From NCBI GenBank assembly GCA_038745535.1, contig JBCDLI010000002.1:1-64000 (forward strand): a stretch of 64,000 nucleotides of DNA. Direction: 5' to 3'. The position numbers and the translations under genes are program-made. Source of the stretch: JBCDLI01 sp038745535. GTDB lineage: Bacteria > Pseudomonadota > Alphaproteobacteria > Rhizobiales > Rhizobiaceae. Below are positions 42,896 through 51,436 of the stretch, piece by piece (within the stretch, counting starts at the first letter, position 1; every line of letters begins with the position of its first letter). A model generated the notes under the pieces. It was given only the letters and a program-made list of their open reading frames with translations. It did no database searches and was not told the origin of the DNA.

Positions 42896-42966
42896 TCAAA
42901 AGCCTCTTTTTCTCGTCGCCTCGCGAAAAACATCCAAACTATGGCTGCCTGATGACCGCTTTCCGA

Positions 42967-43491
42967 TCAGCTCGAACCACCACCGAGAATAGTCACAGCG
43001 CGACGGTTCTGAGACCAGCAAGAGATGTCATCACACGTCGCCACTGGACGTTCCTTACCGTATGAAATCGTGTTGATCCGTGAGCGATTGACGCCCCGCG
43101 CCGATAGAAAATCTCTTGTGGCTGCCGCGCGCCGTGCGCCAAGCGCTAAGTTATAGGCGCGTGTTCCGCGTTCGTCGGCGTGACCTTCCAATGTAATCGT
43201 GTAGTTCGGATATTGGTTCAGCCACTGTGCCTGACGCGTCAGTATGGCTTGTGCGTCGGCTCGGATTGACGATGAGTCCGTATCGAAGAAGATGCGATCG
43301 CCAACATTCAACGTGAAATCCTGTGTCGAACCAGGCGTCGCACCATTATTTGTCAGGCCAAGATCACCGGCCGTGTTTGGCAAATTGCTTTGGTTGCGTG
43401 CACAACCGGTCACTGCCAGGGCAAGGCAAAGCGCTAGCGTCGCGTTGCGAAAACCAATTTTGGGAAAAGATGCGCCACTTGCTGAAGACAT
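42967..43491 (-). CDS. pal: Peptidoglycan-associated lipoprotein Pal
   Basis: 174 residues. Lipobox LAVTGC (cleavage before the cysteine near residue 30) anchors it in the outer membrane. The OmpA-like domain binds peptidoglycan: VGDRIFFDTDSSSIRADAQ, then ITLEGHADERGTRAYNLALG with the diaminopimelate-binding D and R. A ribosome site AAGGA lies before the ATG. Its 210-bp upstream gap separates it from tolB and bears two TTAACC half sites. Confidence 0.97.
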   Translation of the reverse strand: MSSASGASFPKIGFRNATLALCLALAVTGCARNQSNLPNTAGDLGLTNNGATPGSTQDFTLNVGDRIFFDTDSSSIRADAQAILTRQAQWLNQYPNYTITLEGHADERGTRAYNLALGARRAAATRDFLSARGVNRSRINTISYGKERPVATCDDISCWSQNRRAVTILGGGSS

Positions 43492-43547
43492 GGCAGGTTC
43501 CTTTGAACTCTAACGAATTTCGTTACCGGCTGATAACCTTGTTTTGC

Positions 43548-43577
43548 TTAACCGCCGTTCAAGAATAACGGTTAACC
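43548..43577 (-). promoter_or_regulatory. Paired TTAACC half sites upstream of pal
   Basis: TTAACC occurs at 43548-43553 and 43572-43577, in the same orientation 24 bp apart, 57 to 86 bp before the pal start. Each is a CtrA-like half site, but the spacing is not canonical. The second overlaps GGTTAACC, a palindrome. Confidence 0.35.
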
Positions 43578-43654
43578 AATGGTGAATGCGCTATAGCCTT
43601 TCGATGACACTGCGGGTGTAGGCCATTTGCGGCAATTTAGCGGCATGCGGCGCA

Positions 43655-43683
43655 TTGAAAAAACCAACCTTCAAGCTTGGTCG
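43655..43683 (-). terminator. Possible weak terminator after tolB
   Basis: On the minus strand ACCAA, a nine-base loop and TTGGT are followed by TTTTTC. The stem is only five pairs, so partial readthrough into pal is likely. Confidence 0.4.
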
Positions 43684-43701
43684 CTAGCTGAGACCAAAAA
43701 A

Positions 43702-45021
43702 TCACTCAAGGAGCGGTGACCAAGCCGGATCGGAGGCGAATTCCGGCGTTTGCACTCGCTGCTCGTTTCGGCCCGTCACATCAATTGACCACAATTGAGG
43801 ACCGCCGCCGCCAGCAGGTTGCCGGAAGTACATGATCACGCGACCGTTCGGCGCCCAGGTGGGCCCCTCATTATGAAAGCCTGTTGTCAAAATACGTTCG
43901 CCGGAACCATCCGGCCGCATCACGCCGATAGAAAACTGCCCACCGGACTGCTTGGTGAACGCGATCAGATCACCGCGCGGTGACCAAACAGGTGTAGAAT
44001 AGGAGCCATTGCCGAATGAAATACGCTGAGCGCCTCCGCCACCCGCACCGATGACATAAAGCTGCTGACGACCACCACGGTCAGACTCGAACACGATACG
44101 GCTGCCATCGGGCGAATAGGAAGGCGACGTGTCAATCGACACCGAATTGGTCAGACGCGTGGTTGACCGGCTCGACAGATCCATCGCGTAAATGTTTGCG
44201 TTGCCGTCGTCGCCGAGCAAAGACATAATTACGCGGCTGCCATCGGGTGAAAAACGCGGCGAGAACGTCATTCCCGGAAAATCACCGACAAGTTCACGCT
44301 GTCCAGTTTCCAATTGCAGCAGGTAAACCTTCGGCTGCCCGCCGTTAAAATCCATGTAGGTGATTTCCTGCCGCGACGGTGAAAATTGCGGCGTCAGTAC
44401 CAGATCGTTGGATTGCGTCAGAAACCGCACATTCGCGCCGTCTTGATCCATAATTGCAAGACGCTTGCGCCGATCATTGCGCGGGCCACTTTCGGAGACA
44501 AAAACTATCCGCGTATCGAAGTAGCCCTTTTCGCCCGTCAGACGCTCGTAAATGGCATCGGAAATAATGTGTGCCACACGGCGCCAATTGTCGTCAGTGG
44601 TAAAGAACTGTTCGCCCGTCATTTGTTCACCAGCAAATGTGTCCCAAAGACGGAACTCCGCGCGAAGTCTTCCACCGCCTTCACGTGTCACGCGGCCAGT
44701 CACCAGTGCTTGGGCGTTGATCACGCGCCAGTCTTCAAATCGCGGAGACACATCCGGATTAGATATTTGTTCGATAAATGCGCCCTTCGCAACCGGCGCG
44801 AAAAGCCCCGAACGGCGGAGGTTCTCAGTGACGACTTGAGAAACTTGTACACCGAGTTCATCACCAGCGAGAAAGTCAGTGATAGCGATTGGCAGCGGTT
44901 CGATATTGCCTTGATTAATATCGATCTCGACCAGCGCTTTCGCGGGAGCGACTGCGGCAAGGATCAGCGCTAGTGCGGCAAGTATCGACGTCAAAAAACG
45001 CCACTTCATCAGATTATTCAT
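43702..45021 (-). CDS. tolB: Tol-Pal periplasmic protein TolB
   Basis: 439 residues from the ATG at 45021; a GTG at 45033 would add four. Signal peptide (LAALALILAAVAPAKA) then the N-domain (IAITDFLAGDELGVQVSQVV, AQALVTGRVTREGGGRL) and a six-bladed beta-propeller with repeated SPSRQEITYMDFNGG, SPDGSRVIMSLLGDDG, SPDGSRIVFESDRGG, SPRGDLIAFTKQSGG motifs. The propeller binds Pal. Belongs to tolQRAB-pal. Confidence 0.97.
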   Translation of the reverse strand: MNNLMKWRFLTSILAALALILAAVAPAKALVEIDINQGNIEPLPIAITDFLAGDELGVQVSQVVTENLRRSGLFAPVAKGAFIEQISNPDVSPRFEDWRVINAQALVTGRVTREGGGRLRAEFRLWDTFAGEQMTGEQFFTTDDNWRRVAHIISDAIYERLTGEKGYFDTRIVFVSESGPRNDRRKRLAIMDQDGANVRFLTQSNDLVLTPQFSPSRQEITYMDFNGGQPKVYLLQLETGQRELVGDFPGMTFSPRFSPDGSRVIMSLLGDDGNANIYAMDLSSRSTTRLTNSVSIDTSPSYSPDGSRIVFESDRGGRQQLYVIGAGGGGAQRISFGNGSYSTPVWSPRGDLIAFTKQSGGQFSIGVMRPDGSGERILTTGFHNEGPTWAPNGRVIMYFRQPAGGGGPQLWSIDVTGRNEQRVQTPEFASDPAWSPLLE

Positions 45022-45099
45022 TGAAAAGCTCACTCGTCTGCCGCCGATCCGAATTCATATTGTCCGCCGCGCTTACAGCATCATTTCGCAGAAATTTTG

Positions 45100-46170
45100 T
45101 CACCGGAACATCTCGCTTGGATCAAAATTGACAATCACAGTCTGCCAAGCGTCGAATTTATCTGACGGGAGACGATAACCGCTTTGTCCGCAGCGCAGCA
45201 CCGCCCGGCGCGCGCTTTCATCAAGCTGACGATTTCCAGACGATGACGTGATACGCGGGTTCCCAGAAAGCTGGCCGCTGCGTTCAAGGTTAAACCGTAC
45301 CGACACCCGCAAACCCTGTTGGCCCTGCGCACTTGCCGGAATTGACCAGCACGCCTGAATTTGCCCACGCAACGCGTCCATTTCGCTTTGGGTCAACGTT
45401 GTGCCGGATGTGGTGCGCTCACCGCCGCGTGATGCTTGCTGATTATTGGCCGCAGCACCGCCGCCAGACCCGCGATCTCGATTGATGAGTGCTGCGACTT
45501 CATCATCGGCTGTGTCCTGCTCGTTATTACGCGGCGGCGTAAATTGAACTTCGCGGGACTCGCGGTTTTCACGGCGAGGCGTTTCTGCCGTTTGTGCTTG
45601 AGGGCGCTCGGGACGTGCCGCGATTGTCGGCAACTGAGACGGCAGTTCGACAAATTGCTCCTCGGGCGCGGTCTCCGCTTCCGCTTGTTCAATCGCCTCA
45701 GCGACAGGATCAGGTGTCACCTCCTGCTGCGGCGCAGGCTCAGGCGCAACTTCTGTGGTCGGCGCAGCTGGCGGTTCTTCGGGCTGCGGCTCCGGTTCCG
45801 GCGTCGGTTCCACTCGCTCTGGAAGGCGCGGCACAGGCAAAGCATCTGAACTCGGCAGACGCGCTTGTTCCACTTCGGCGGGGAGCTGCTCTTCGGTTTC
45901 CGGTGTCGCTTGATCGAGAGCGTTGTCGCCGAGGTTCACCGCATCCGGTTCCGGAGTTTCGACTTCAACCTCATCTGGCGCGGCTGGACCATCGACCGGC
46001 GCGGTCTCAGACCCTTCCTGCACCTGACTGATTTCAGCCAATTCTACCAAATCGACTGGCAAAGCCTCAACATCGTCGACTTCAAAGCTCTCAGGCTCGC
46101 TCAAGTTAAGAAGGCCCCAGCTAAGAACTGCAGCATGAAGTATTGCGGAAACGGCGAGGCCGGTACGCAT
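45100..46170 (-). CDS. tolA: Tol-Pal protein TolA, Pro/Glu-rich type
   Basis: 356 residues. One N-terminal helix (GLAVSAILHAAVLSWGLLNL) anchors it to TolQR. The central part is a long Pro/Glu/Ala-rich linker spanning the periplasm (about 40-250). The C-terminal TonB/TolA-like domain runs from LTQSEMDALRGQIQACWSIP to QTVIVNFDPSEMF. Unlike E. coli TolA the middle is proline-rich, not helical, which is normal for this class. Stop codon of tolR precedes it by 4 bp. Confidence 0.93.
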   Translation of the reverse strand: MRTGLAVSAILHAAVLSWGLLNLSEPESFEVDDVEALPVDLVELAEISQVQEGSETAPVDGPAAPDEVEVETPEPDAVNLGDNALDQATPETEEQLPAEVEQARLPSSDALPVPRLPERVEPTPEPEPQPEEPPAAPTTEVAPEPAPQQEVTPDPVAEAIEQAEAETAPEEQFVELPSQLPTIAARPERPQAQTAETPRRENRESREVQFTPPRNNEQDTADDEVAALINRDRGSGGGAAANNQQASRGGERTTSGTTLTQSEMDALRGQIQACWSIPASAQGQQGLRVSVRFNLERSGQLSGNPRITSSSGNRQLDESARRAVLRCGQSGYRLPSDKFDAWQTVIVNFDPSEMFR

Positions 46171-46174
46171 CGGA

Positions 46175-46624
46175 TCAGTTGTCCTGCTCGCTCAGCGTGA
46201 CGAGGCCTAGATTGCGGAAGCCAGCCTGATTGATGCGACCCATCACGCGCATGATTGTTCCGTAATCGGCATTGCGGTCACCACGGATATAGATGCGCTC
46301 ATCGTATCCTGTCGTCGCAATCGCTTCGAGTTTAGGAACCACTTCTTCAACCGCAATAACGGTTTCTTGGAGATAAATCTCGCCATCCTCACGGACCGAA
46401 ATCGTGATTGGCTGCGTGTCCGAATTGAGCTGCTGCGCCCGACTTTCGGGCAAGTCAATCGGAACGCCAACAGTCAACAGCGGCGCGGCAACCATGAATA
46501 TAATGAGGAGCACGAGCATCACGTCCACAAACGGGGTGACGTTAATCTCTGCGACGGGGCGTGATGTCGTTCCGCGACGATTGCGCCGTCTGCGACTGAT
46601 GAAACCTGCAGCTGTGCCTGACAT
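46175..46624 (-). CDS. tolR: Tol-Pal protein TolR
   Basis: 149-residue ExbD/TolR protein. The membrane helix has the proton-path aspartate: INVTPFVDVMLVLLIIFMVA near residues 27-46. The periplasmic domain begins VGVPIDLPESRAQQL and ends GFRNLGLVTLS. With TolQ it uses proton flow to move TolA. It starts 9 bp after tolQ. Confidence 0.97.
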   Translation of the reverse strand: MSGTAAGFISRRRRNRRGTTSRPVAEINVTPFVDVMLVLLIIFMVAAPLLTVGVPIDLPESRAQQLNSDTQPITISVREDGEIYLQETVIAVEEVVPKLEAIATTGYDERIYIRGDRNADYGTIMRVMGRINQAGFRNLGLVTLSEQDN

Positions 46625-46633
46625 GGTCTGGAC

Positions 46634-47332
46634 CTACTCCGCTGCCTGTTGTTGCGGCTGGCTTCGTTCGTCCAACTGACGTGAAAGGATGGCCGAGAAT
46701 TCGTCCGCAAACCCTTCCATGCGTGCTCCAATACGGCCTGCATCTGCAACAAGCTTATTGTAGGCAATCAGCGCAGGAATAGCGGCAACAAGGCCGATGG
46801 CTGTGGCGAGCAGCGCTTCGGCGATGCCCGGTGCAACGACCGCGAGGTTAGTGGAGTCTGAACCGGCAATCGCCTGAAAAGAGGTCATGATGCCGATGAC
46901 CGTGCCGAAAAGACCGACATATACCGCAACAGAGCCGACAGACGCTAAAAACCCTAGGCGCGCCTCCAAACGATCCATCTCGCGGGACAATGCCACATCC
47001 ATCGCGCGGTCCACGCGGCTCTGTAAACTGATCGGCGTCCGCGCACCACGCTCAAAGGACTTTTTCCATTCCCGCATGGCGGCGACGAAGATCGCACCCA
47101 TGCCAGTCGTTTTGCGATCAGAAAGGGTGCGGTAAAGTTCTTCCAGTGACGCGCCTGACCAAAAATTTTCTTCAAACCGCGTCAGTTGACTACGCATGCG
47201 CGCGAATGACGTCATTTTCTCAAAGATAATCGCCCACGACCAAATGGAGGCCAGCAGAAGGCCGACCATAACTGCCTTTACGATCCATCCGGCCTGCATA
47301 AACAGGCCCCAAACGGACATGTCGTGTTCCAT
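46634..47332 (-). CDS. tolQ: Tol-Pal protein TolQ
   Basis: 232 residues from the ATG at 47332, preceded by GGGGAATT; the open frame upstream is not coding. Three membrane helices: AVMVGLLLASIWSWAIIFEK, ASVGSVAVYVGLFGTVIGIM and GIAEALLATAIGLVAAIPAL, the last with conserved Thr. MotA/ExbB/TolQ proton-channel family. Heads tolQRAB-pal-cpoB. Confidence 0.97.
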   Translation of the reverse strand: MEHDMSVWGLFMQAGWIVKAVMVGLLLASIWSWAIIFEKMTSFARMRSQLTRFEENFWSGASLEELYRTLSDRKTTGMGAIFVAAMREWKKSFERGARTPISLQSRVDRAMDVALSREMDRLEARLGFLASVGSVAVYVGLFGTVIGIMTSFQAIAGSDSTNLAVVAPGIAEALLATAIGLVAAIPALIAYNKLVADAGRIGARMEGFADEFSAILSRQLDERSQPQQQAAE

Positions 47333-47513
47333 CACAATTCCCCAGAATTGAAAGTGTCCCTCAGACACATGGTGACAATCGGAGTGCGGTGAACCCACCG
47401 CACAAAACGAGCTGAACAGACCAACTTCCGACGTGCGAATTCGCGGAAAATTGGGGTGAATTTTAGGCGCAGCGCACAATCGGCACCGCACAAGTAAAAG
47501 TGTCAGTTTATGG

Positions 47514-47528
47514 TTAAGGGATCGTTAG
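47514..47528 (-). promoter_or_regulatory. Near-match CtrA box upstream of tolQ
   Basis: TTAA, seven bases, TTAG: one mismatch to the CtrA consensus, 182 bp before the tolQ start in the ybgC-tolQ gap. Weak by itself; listed because of the stronger boxes elsewhere in the window. Confidence 0.3.
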
Positions 47529-47557
47529 GAATGATTTCACCCGTCTACCCGGGCATT

Positions 47558-48040
47558 CTAGCCGGTAGACACGGCCTCAAAACGCGTTCGCCACTGATTG
47601 GGAAAACGACGCGGTTTGCCTTCGGCGTTGATGAGCGCGGCAGTCACCACTGCGGATATGAGGGTGGCATCATCCTTGCCGACCGTCTGGGACATAATAA
47701 CATGAGCGCCACCCACATGGGCCACGCTCGTATTGACTGTCAGCAAATCGTCGATGCTCGCCGCGCGCCGAAAATCGATCTCCATGCGCCGCACCACCCA
47801 GTAGAGCGTTTCCCCCTCGGAGCCTGCCTGTAGGTCAGTGTGGTGAACATCAAAAAGGCGCAAGAAATCTGACCGACCGCGCTCCAGCCATTCCAAATAT
47901 CGCGCGTGATAAACGGCGCCAGAAAAATCGGTATCGGCATAGTAAACGCGCGCAACCAACCGATGGACATTATCCGCATCAATTCGGCCAGCAATTTCCA
48001 CTGCCGGATTATCACCGCTTTTACCTGTTTGACCTACCAC
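47558..48040 (-). CDS. ybgC: YbgC-family acyl-CoA thioesterase
   Basis: 160 residues from the GTG at 48040, which has GGAG seven bases before it; the longer frame to 48106 would overlap the divergent GH5 gene. Hot-dog fold with the catalytic aspartate in VRVYYADTDFSGAVYHARYLEW. The family hydrolyses acyl-CoA or acyl-ACP and is encoded with tol-pal in most Gram-negatives. It ends about 225 bp before tolQ. Confidence 0.92.
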   Translation of the reverse strand: MVGQTGKSGDNPAVEIAGRIDADNVHRLVARVYYADTDFSGAVYHARYLEWLERGRSDFLRLFDVHHTDLQAGSEGETLYWVVRRMEIDFRRAASIDDLLTVNTSVAHVGGAHVIMSQTVGKDDATLISAVVTAALINAEGKPRRFPNQWRTRFEAVSTG

Positions 48041-48096
48041 GGTGTCACTCCATTGCTGGCTTCGAAAAGCCTCACGGGCATGCAGGGAAACCGCAA

Positions 48097-49338
48097 ATGA
48101 TTTCAAGACTTTTCCGTCTATTCGGCTTCGCGATCATTTTCGCGATCTGCTTTCCGGGAGCTGGCCACGTGGCTGATTTTAAAGTCTCACGCGCAATTTC
48201 CATGGACCAGTGGGTCGAATGGCCCGGACCGGACCGCTGGAACGAGCCAGCCGTCGTTGAGAATTTTCCCGAATGGTTGCGTTTCGTCAACGATGACGAG
48301 CTTCGGTATTTGCGCCAAGCCGGCCTCGACACCGTGCGCCTGCCGATTGATCCCGGATTCCTCCTCCAGAGCGGTGATATCGTTCGTACGAACACCGCGC
48401 TTGAAGGCGTGAAACGAGCGATTGATCGCCTTCGCGCTGCCGACCTTAAAGTTATCGTCGACATGCACACAATTCCGCGCGGAGACAGCAACGCCATTGG
48501 AATTGAAAAAGTCCAGAGTGATCCGCAGGTCTTCGATGCCTATCTCAATCTTGTCGGCCAGATTGCAGCGCGGCTTCGGGATTATTCGCCCAACGATGTT
48601 GCCTTCGAACTCATCAATGAGCCTACGATTGATTGCATCGATAAGACCGCGCAAACGACTTATGAAAATATGCTTCGTCGCCTCCACGCGGCCGCACGGG
48701 CAAAGAATCCAGATATTACGCTTGTTTTCACCGGAGCATGTTTGGGCAAGGCAGAGGGTCTGCAGGTCATCAATCCCGCAATCGTAAACGACGAGAATAC
48801 CATCTGGACCTTTCATCACTACGAACCGTTCAAGCTGACGCATCAAAGCGCCACATGGGCCGGGCCCTGGGTTGAGCACATCGCCAACATTCCCTACCCG
48901 CCATCACGTTTGAGTAATGCGGAAGCCGCGGCACTGATTGAAGAAAACAAAACGCGCATCTTTGCTTCATTAATCGGAGAACAAGCGATGAAGATCGCAG
49001 ACGGCACGCGCTACGATATTGATCGCCTTCGCAGTGACGCAGAACTTGTCCGGGAGATGACAGAGCCGTTTGAAAAGGTTGCCGCCTGGGCCGATCAGCA
49101 CGGCATCGCGCGCGACCGCATTTTCCTCGGCGAATTCGGGATGATCCGTCAGGAATGGGAACGTCCAGCTGCGACCCGCGCGGAATGGCGGATTGGGTTC
49201 ATACGAGACATCATTTCATTGTCCGAGCGCCACGGTTTCGGCTGGTCCATGTGGTCTTTCGGAGGTGCTTTTGGGATGGTGCAAGAGTTTTCCGGAAATT
49301 CTCTCGACAACCCGCTAGTCGATGAGGTGCTGCGCTAG
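48097..49338 (+). CDS. Secreted glycoside hydrolase family 5 (cellulase-like)
   Basis: 413 residues with an N-terminal signal (LFGFAIIFAICFPGAGHVA). The GH5 barrel has the acid/base glutamate E175 in VAFELINEPT, the conserved VIVDMHTIPRG and HHYEPF segments, and the nucleophile E346 in IFLGEFGMI. Likely an endo-beta-glucanase acting in the periplasm or outside. It is the only plus-strand gene within the ruv-tol-ftsH block and starts back-to-back with ybgC. No cellulose or polysaccharide genes adjoin it, so the substrate is unclear. Confidence 0.93.
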   Translation: MISRLFRLFGFAIIFAICFPGAGHVADFKVSRAISMDQWVEWPGPDRWNEPAVVENFPEWLRFVNDDELRYLRQAGLDTVRLPIDPGFLLQSGDIVRTNTALEGVKRAIDRLRAADLKVIVDMHTIPRGDSNAIGIEKVQSDPQVFDAYLNLVGQIAARLRDYSPNDVAFELINEPTIDCIDKTAQTTYENMLRRLHAAARAKNPDITLVFTGACLGKAEGLQVINPAIVNDENTIWTFHHYEPFKLTHQSATWAGPWVEHIANIPYPPSRLSNAEAAALIEENKTRIFASLIGEQAMKIADGTRYDIDRLRSDAELVREMTEPFEKVAAWADQHGIARDRIFLGEFGMIRQEWERPAATRAEWRIGFIRDIISLSERHGFGWSMWSFGGAFGMVQEFSGNSLDNPLVDEVLR

Positions 49339-49350
49339 ACCTCACTGGTC

Positions 49351-50391
49351 TCATGCATCCTCATCAAACAGACCCACTTGTGCAGCGGCCAAATCCTGCG
49401 GTGCAGTCAAACCCAAATGACCCCACGCGTTTGCGGTTAAAATCCGTCCTCGCGGTGTCCGCTGAATAAAACCCTGCTGAATGAGATAGGGCTCGATGAT
49501 ATCCTCAATTGCATCGCGTGGTTCTGATAGGGCAGCCGCGATTGTCTCGATGCCCACTGGACCACCGCCGAAATTTTTCGCGATCTGATTGAGATACCGA
49601 CGATCAAGCTCATCAAGGCCGATGGCATCGACTTCCAACCGTGTAAGCGCCGCGTCAGCGACCTTGGCATCCACCTGTTCAGCTTCGGCGACATCGGCAA
49701 AGTCACGAACCCGGCGTAGGAGCCGTCCGGCGATACGCGGTGTGCCTCGCGCACGCGCTGCAATTTCACGCGCACCGTCCTCCGGCATTGGCAGGCCCAT
49801 TATGCGCGCACCCCGTGTGACGATGCTTTGCAACTCATCAACGGTGTAGAAGTTAAGCCTAACCGGAATGCCAAAACGGTCGCGCAGCGGCGTGGTCAAA
49901 AGGCCAAGACGCGTGGTGGCTGCAACCAGCGTGAACTTGGCCAGATCAATCTTTACAGACCGCGCCGCAGGCCCTTCACCAATTATCAGATCAAGCTGGA
50001 AGTCTTCCATCGCTGGATAGAGGATTTCCTCCACGGCTGGATTGAGCCTGTGAATTTCATCAATAAAGAGGACGTCCCGATCTTCTAGATTGGTGAGGAG
50101 CGCCGCCAGATCGCCCGCTTTGGCAATCACTGGGCCAGATGTCGCCCGAAAATTGACCCCTAGCTCTTTTGCCATGATCTGCGCGAGCGTTGTCTTTCCA
50201 AGCCCGGGCGGGCCAACGAAAAGGACGTGGTCCAGCGCTTCTCCGCGCTTTTTAGCTGCTTCGATGAACACTTTTAAATTCGCCCGCGCAGCAGCCTGGC
50301 CGGTGAAATCATCGAGCGTCTGCGGGCGCAGCGACGTGTCAAAATCCTCGTCACGCTTTTCAGCTGATATCAATCGGTCCGCATCGCTCAT
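49351..50391 (-). CDS. ruvB: Holliday junction helicase subunit RuvB
   Basis: 346 residues. AAA+ motor that drives branch migration with RuvA. Walker A VGPPGLGKTTLAQ (about 58-70), Walker B VLFIDEIHRLN, sensor 1 LVAATTRLGLL, arginine finger RDRFGIPVRL; C-terminal winged helix GIETIAAALSEPRDAIEDII and FIQRTPRGRILT. All complete. Separated from ruvA by two small membrane-protein genes. Confidence 0.98.
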   Translation of the reverse strand: MSDADRLISAEKRDEDFDTSLRPQTLDDFTGQAAARANLKVFIEAAKKRGEALDHVLFVGPPGLGKTTLAQIMAKELGVNFRATSGPVIAKAGDLAALLTNLEDRDVLFIDEIHRLNPAVEEILYPAMEDFQLDLIIGEGPAARSVKIDLAKFTLVAATTRLGLLTTPLRDRFGIPVRLNFYTVDELQSIVTRGARIMGLPMPEDGAREIAARARGTPRIAGRLLRRVRDFADVAEAEQVDAKVADAALTRLEVDAIGLDELDRRYLNQIAKNFGGGPVGIETIAAALSEPRDAIEDIIEPYLIQQGFIQRTPRGRILTANAWGHLGLTAPQDLAAAQVGLFDEDA

Positions 50392-50400
50392 ACAGCGGTG

Positions 50401-50925
50401 TTACGTCTTCGAGAACAGACCGACAACCCGCATCGAAAGCCAAATAGAAATCAATGCGCCGCCGAAGATACTGACGATGATTGAAAGCCAAACACGCGCA
50501 TCGGGATTGCTATATATTACCGGTGCCAACCGAATGCTGAGCAGCAGGTAGATCGCCAAAATCAGAGTGGCAAAGACACCGTACCGCGCGGCGCGACCAC
50601 GAATAAACCTTAGCAAGCAAAAAGCGAGAATAAGTGTCGCCGCGATCATAATCCCACTTATTGGCCACTCACCGAGAAAACGAAGGCGCGTGATTGTTGG
50701 TAGGTTTTGCCACGCTTCAAGCCTTCCAGCCTGATTACTGATGAAGAGAAAGCCGACAGACGAAAGCAGCGCGGATATGCCTAACCAAAGCAGAGAAGCA
50801 ACGCTGAGAATGGCGAGGTCTTGTGTCCACTTAAATCTCCTGCGTTCCAAAATCTGCTTCCAGTTCCACGATGCTTTCCGCGGTGATTGCAATGGAACAG
50901 CGCTGCAAGCAAGATTTGTAGACAA
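50401..50925 (-). CDS. Small four-helix membrane protein, paralogue of its neighbour
   Basis: 174 residues with four hydrophobic helices (LAILSVASLLWLGISALLSS, GIMIAATLILAFCLLRFI, FATLILAIYLLLSIRLAPV, WLSIIVSIFGGALISIWLSM). Shares the segment GRLEAWQNLPTITRLRFLGE then WPISGIMI with ARLEAWLALPRTTYLRVIGD then WPFSGLMV of the upstream gene, so the pair arose by tandem duplication. An N-terminal basic segment (ERRRFKWTQ) precedes helix 1. It ends 9 bp before ruvB. I do not recognise the family. Confidence 0.75.
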   Translation of the reverse strand: MSTNLACSAVPLQSPRKASWNWKQILERRRFKWTQDLAILSVASLLWLGISALLSSVGFLFISNQAGRLEAWQNLPTITRLRFLGEWPISGIMIAATLILAFCLLRFIRGRAARYGVFATLILAIYLLLSIRLAPVIYSNPDARVWLSIIVSIFGGALISIWLSMRVVGLFSKT

Positions 50926-50952
50926 TTTCAGAAAAGAAATGGGTGAGCCAAG

Positions 50953-51420
50953 TCAGCGCATGAGACGGTTACTCCGCCTGAAAAGCGATTCGACAACTGC
51001 AAACGATATCCATGCCCCTCCAAACACGCCAACGAGAATGACGATCCACGCGCGCGGTTGAGCATCGAACAACGCTGGAGACAAAACGCTCTTGAGGCCG
51101 AGAAACACCGCGAGAATAACAAATGAAAACACAAGCGGTCGGGAAGCCTTGTTGTCCATAATTTGAAGTAGACATACGGCGCAAACAAACGCTGCCATGA
51201 CCATCAGACCACTGAAGGGCCAATCTCCGATCACCCGCAAATAGGTGGTCCGTGGGAGCGCGAGCCACGCTTCCAAACGGGCAAATCCGCCATCCATGAT
51301 CATCAACCCGATTGCGAGCAGAAACTCAGAAACCACGATCCAAACGAGGCAGGCGGCAATAACAACCACGATATTTGAAAAGAGCCGGTCAGTTTTGGAC
51401 ATTCGTATGCAAAATGGCAC
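50953..51420 (-). CDS. Small four-helix membrane protein, paralogue of its neighbour
   Basis: 155 residues; the start is probably GTG at 51420, 16 bp after the ruvA stop, or ATG at 51402. Four helices (IVVVIAACLVWIVVSEFLLA, FSGLMVMAAFVCAVCLL, LVFSFVILAVFLGLKSVLS, WIVILVGVFGGAWISFAVV). Clear relative of the gene at 50401. Both lie inside the ruv operon, on its strand. Function unknown. Confidence 0.75.
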   Translation of the reverse strand: MPFCIRMSKTDRLFSNIVVVIAACLVWIVVSEFLLAIGLMIMDGGFARLEAWLALPRTTYLRVIGDWPFSGLMVMAAFVCAVCLLQIMDNKASRPLVFSFVILAVFLGLKSVLSPALFDAQPRAWIVILVGVFGGAWISFAVVESLFRRSNRLMR

Positions 51421-51436
51421 ACATTTTGGCGGAAAA

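Noticed and set aside
48187..48879. 230-residue minus-strand frame inside the GH5 gene
   Set aside because: The plus-strand GH5 frame has catalytic residues and a signal peptide; the antisense frame has none.
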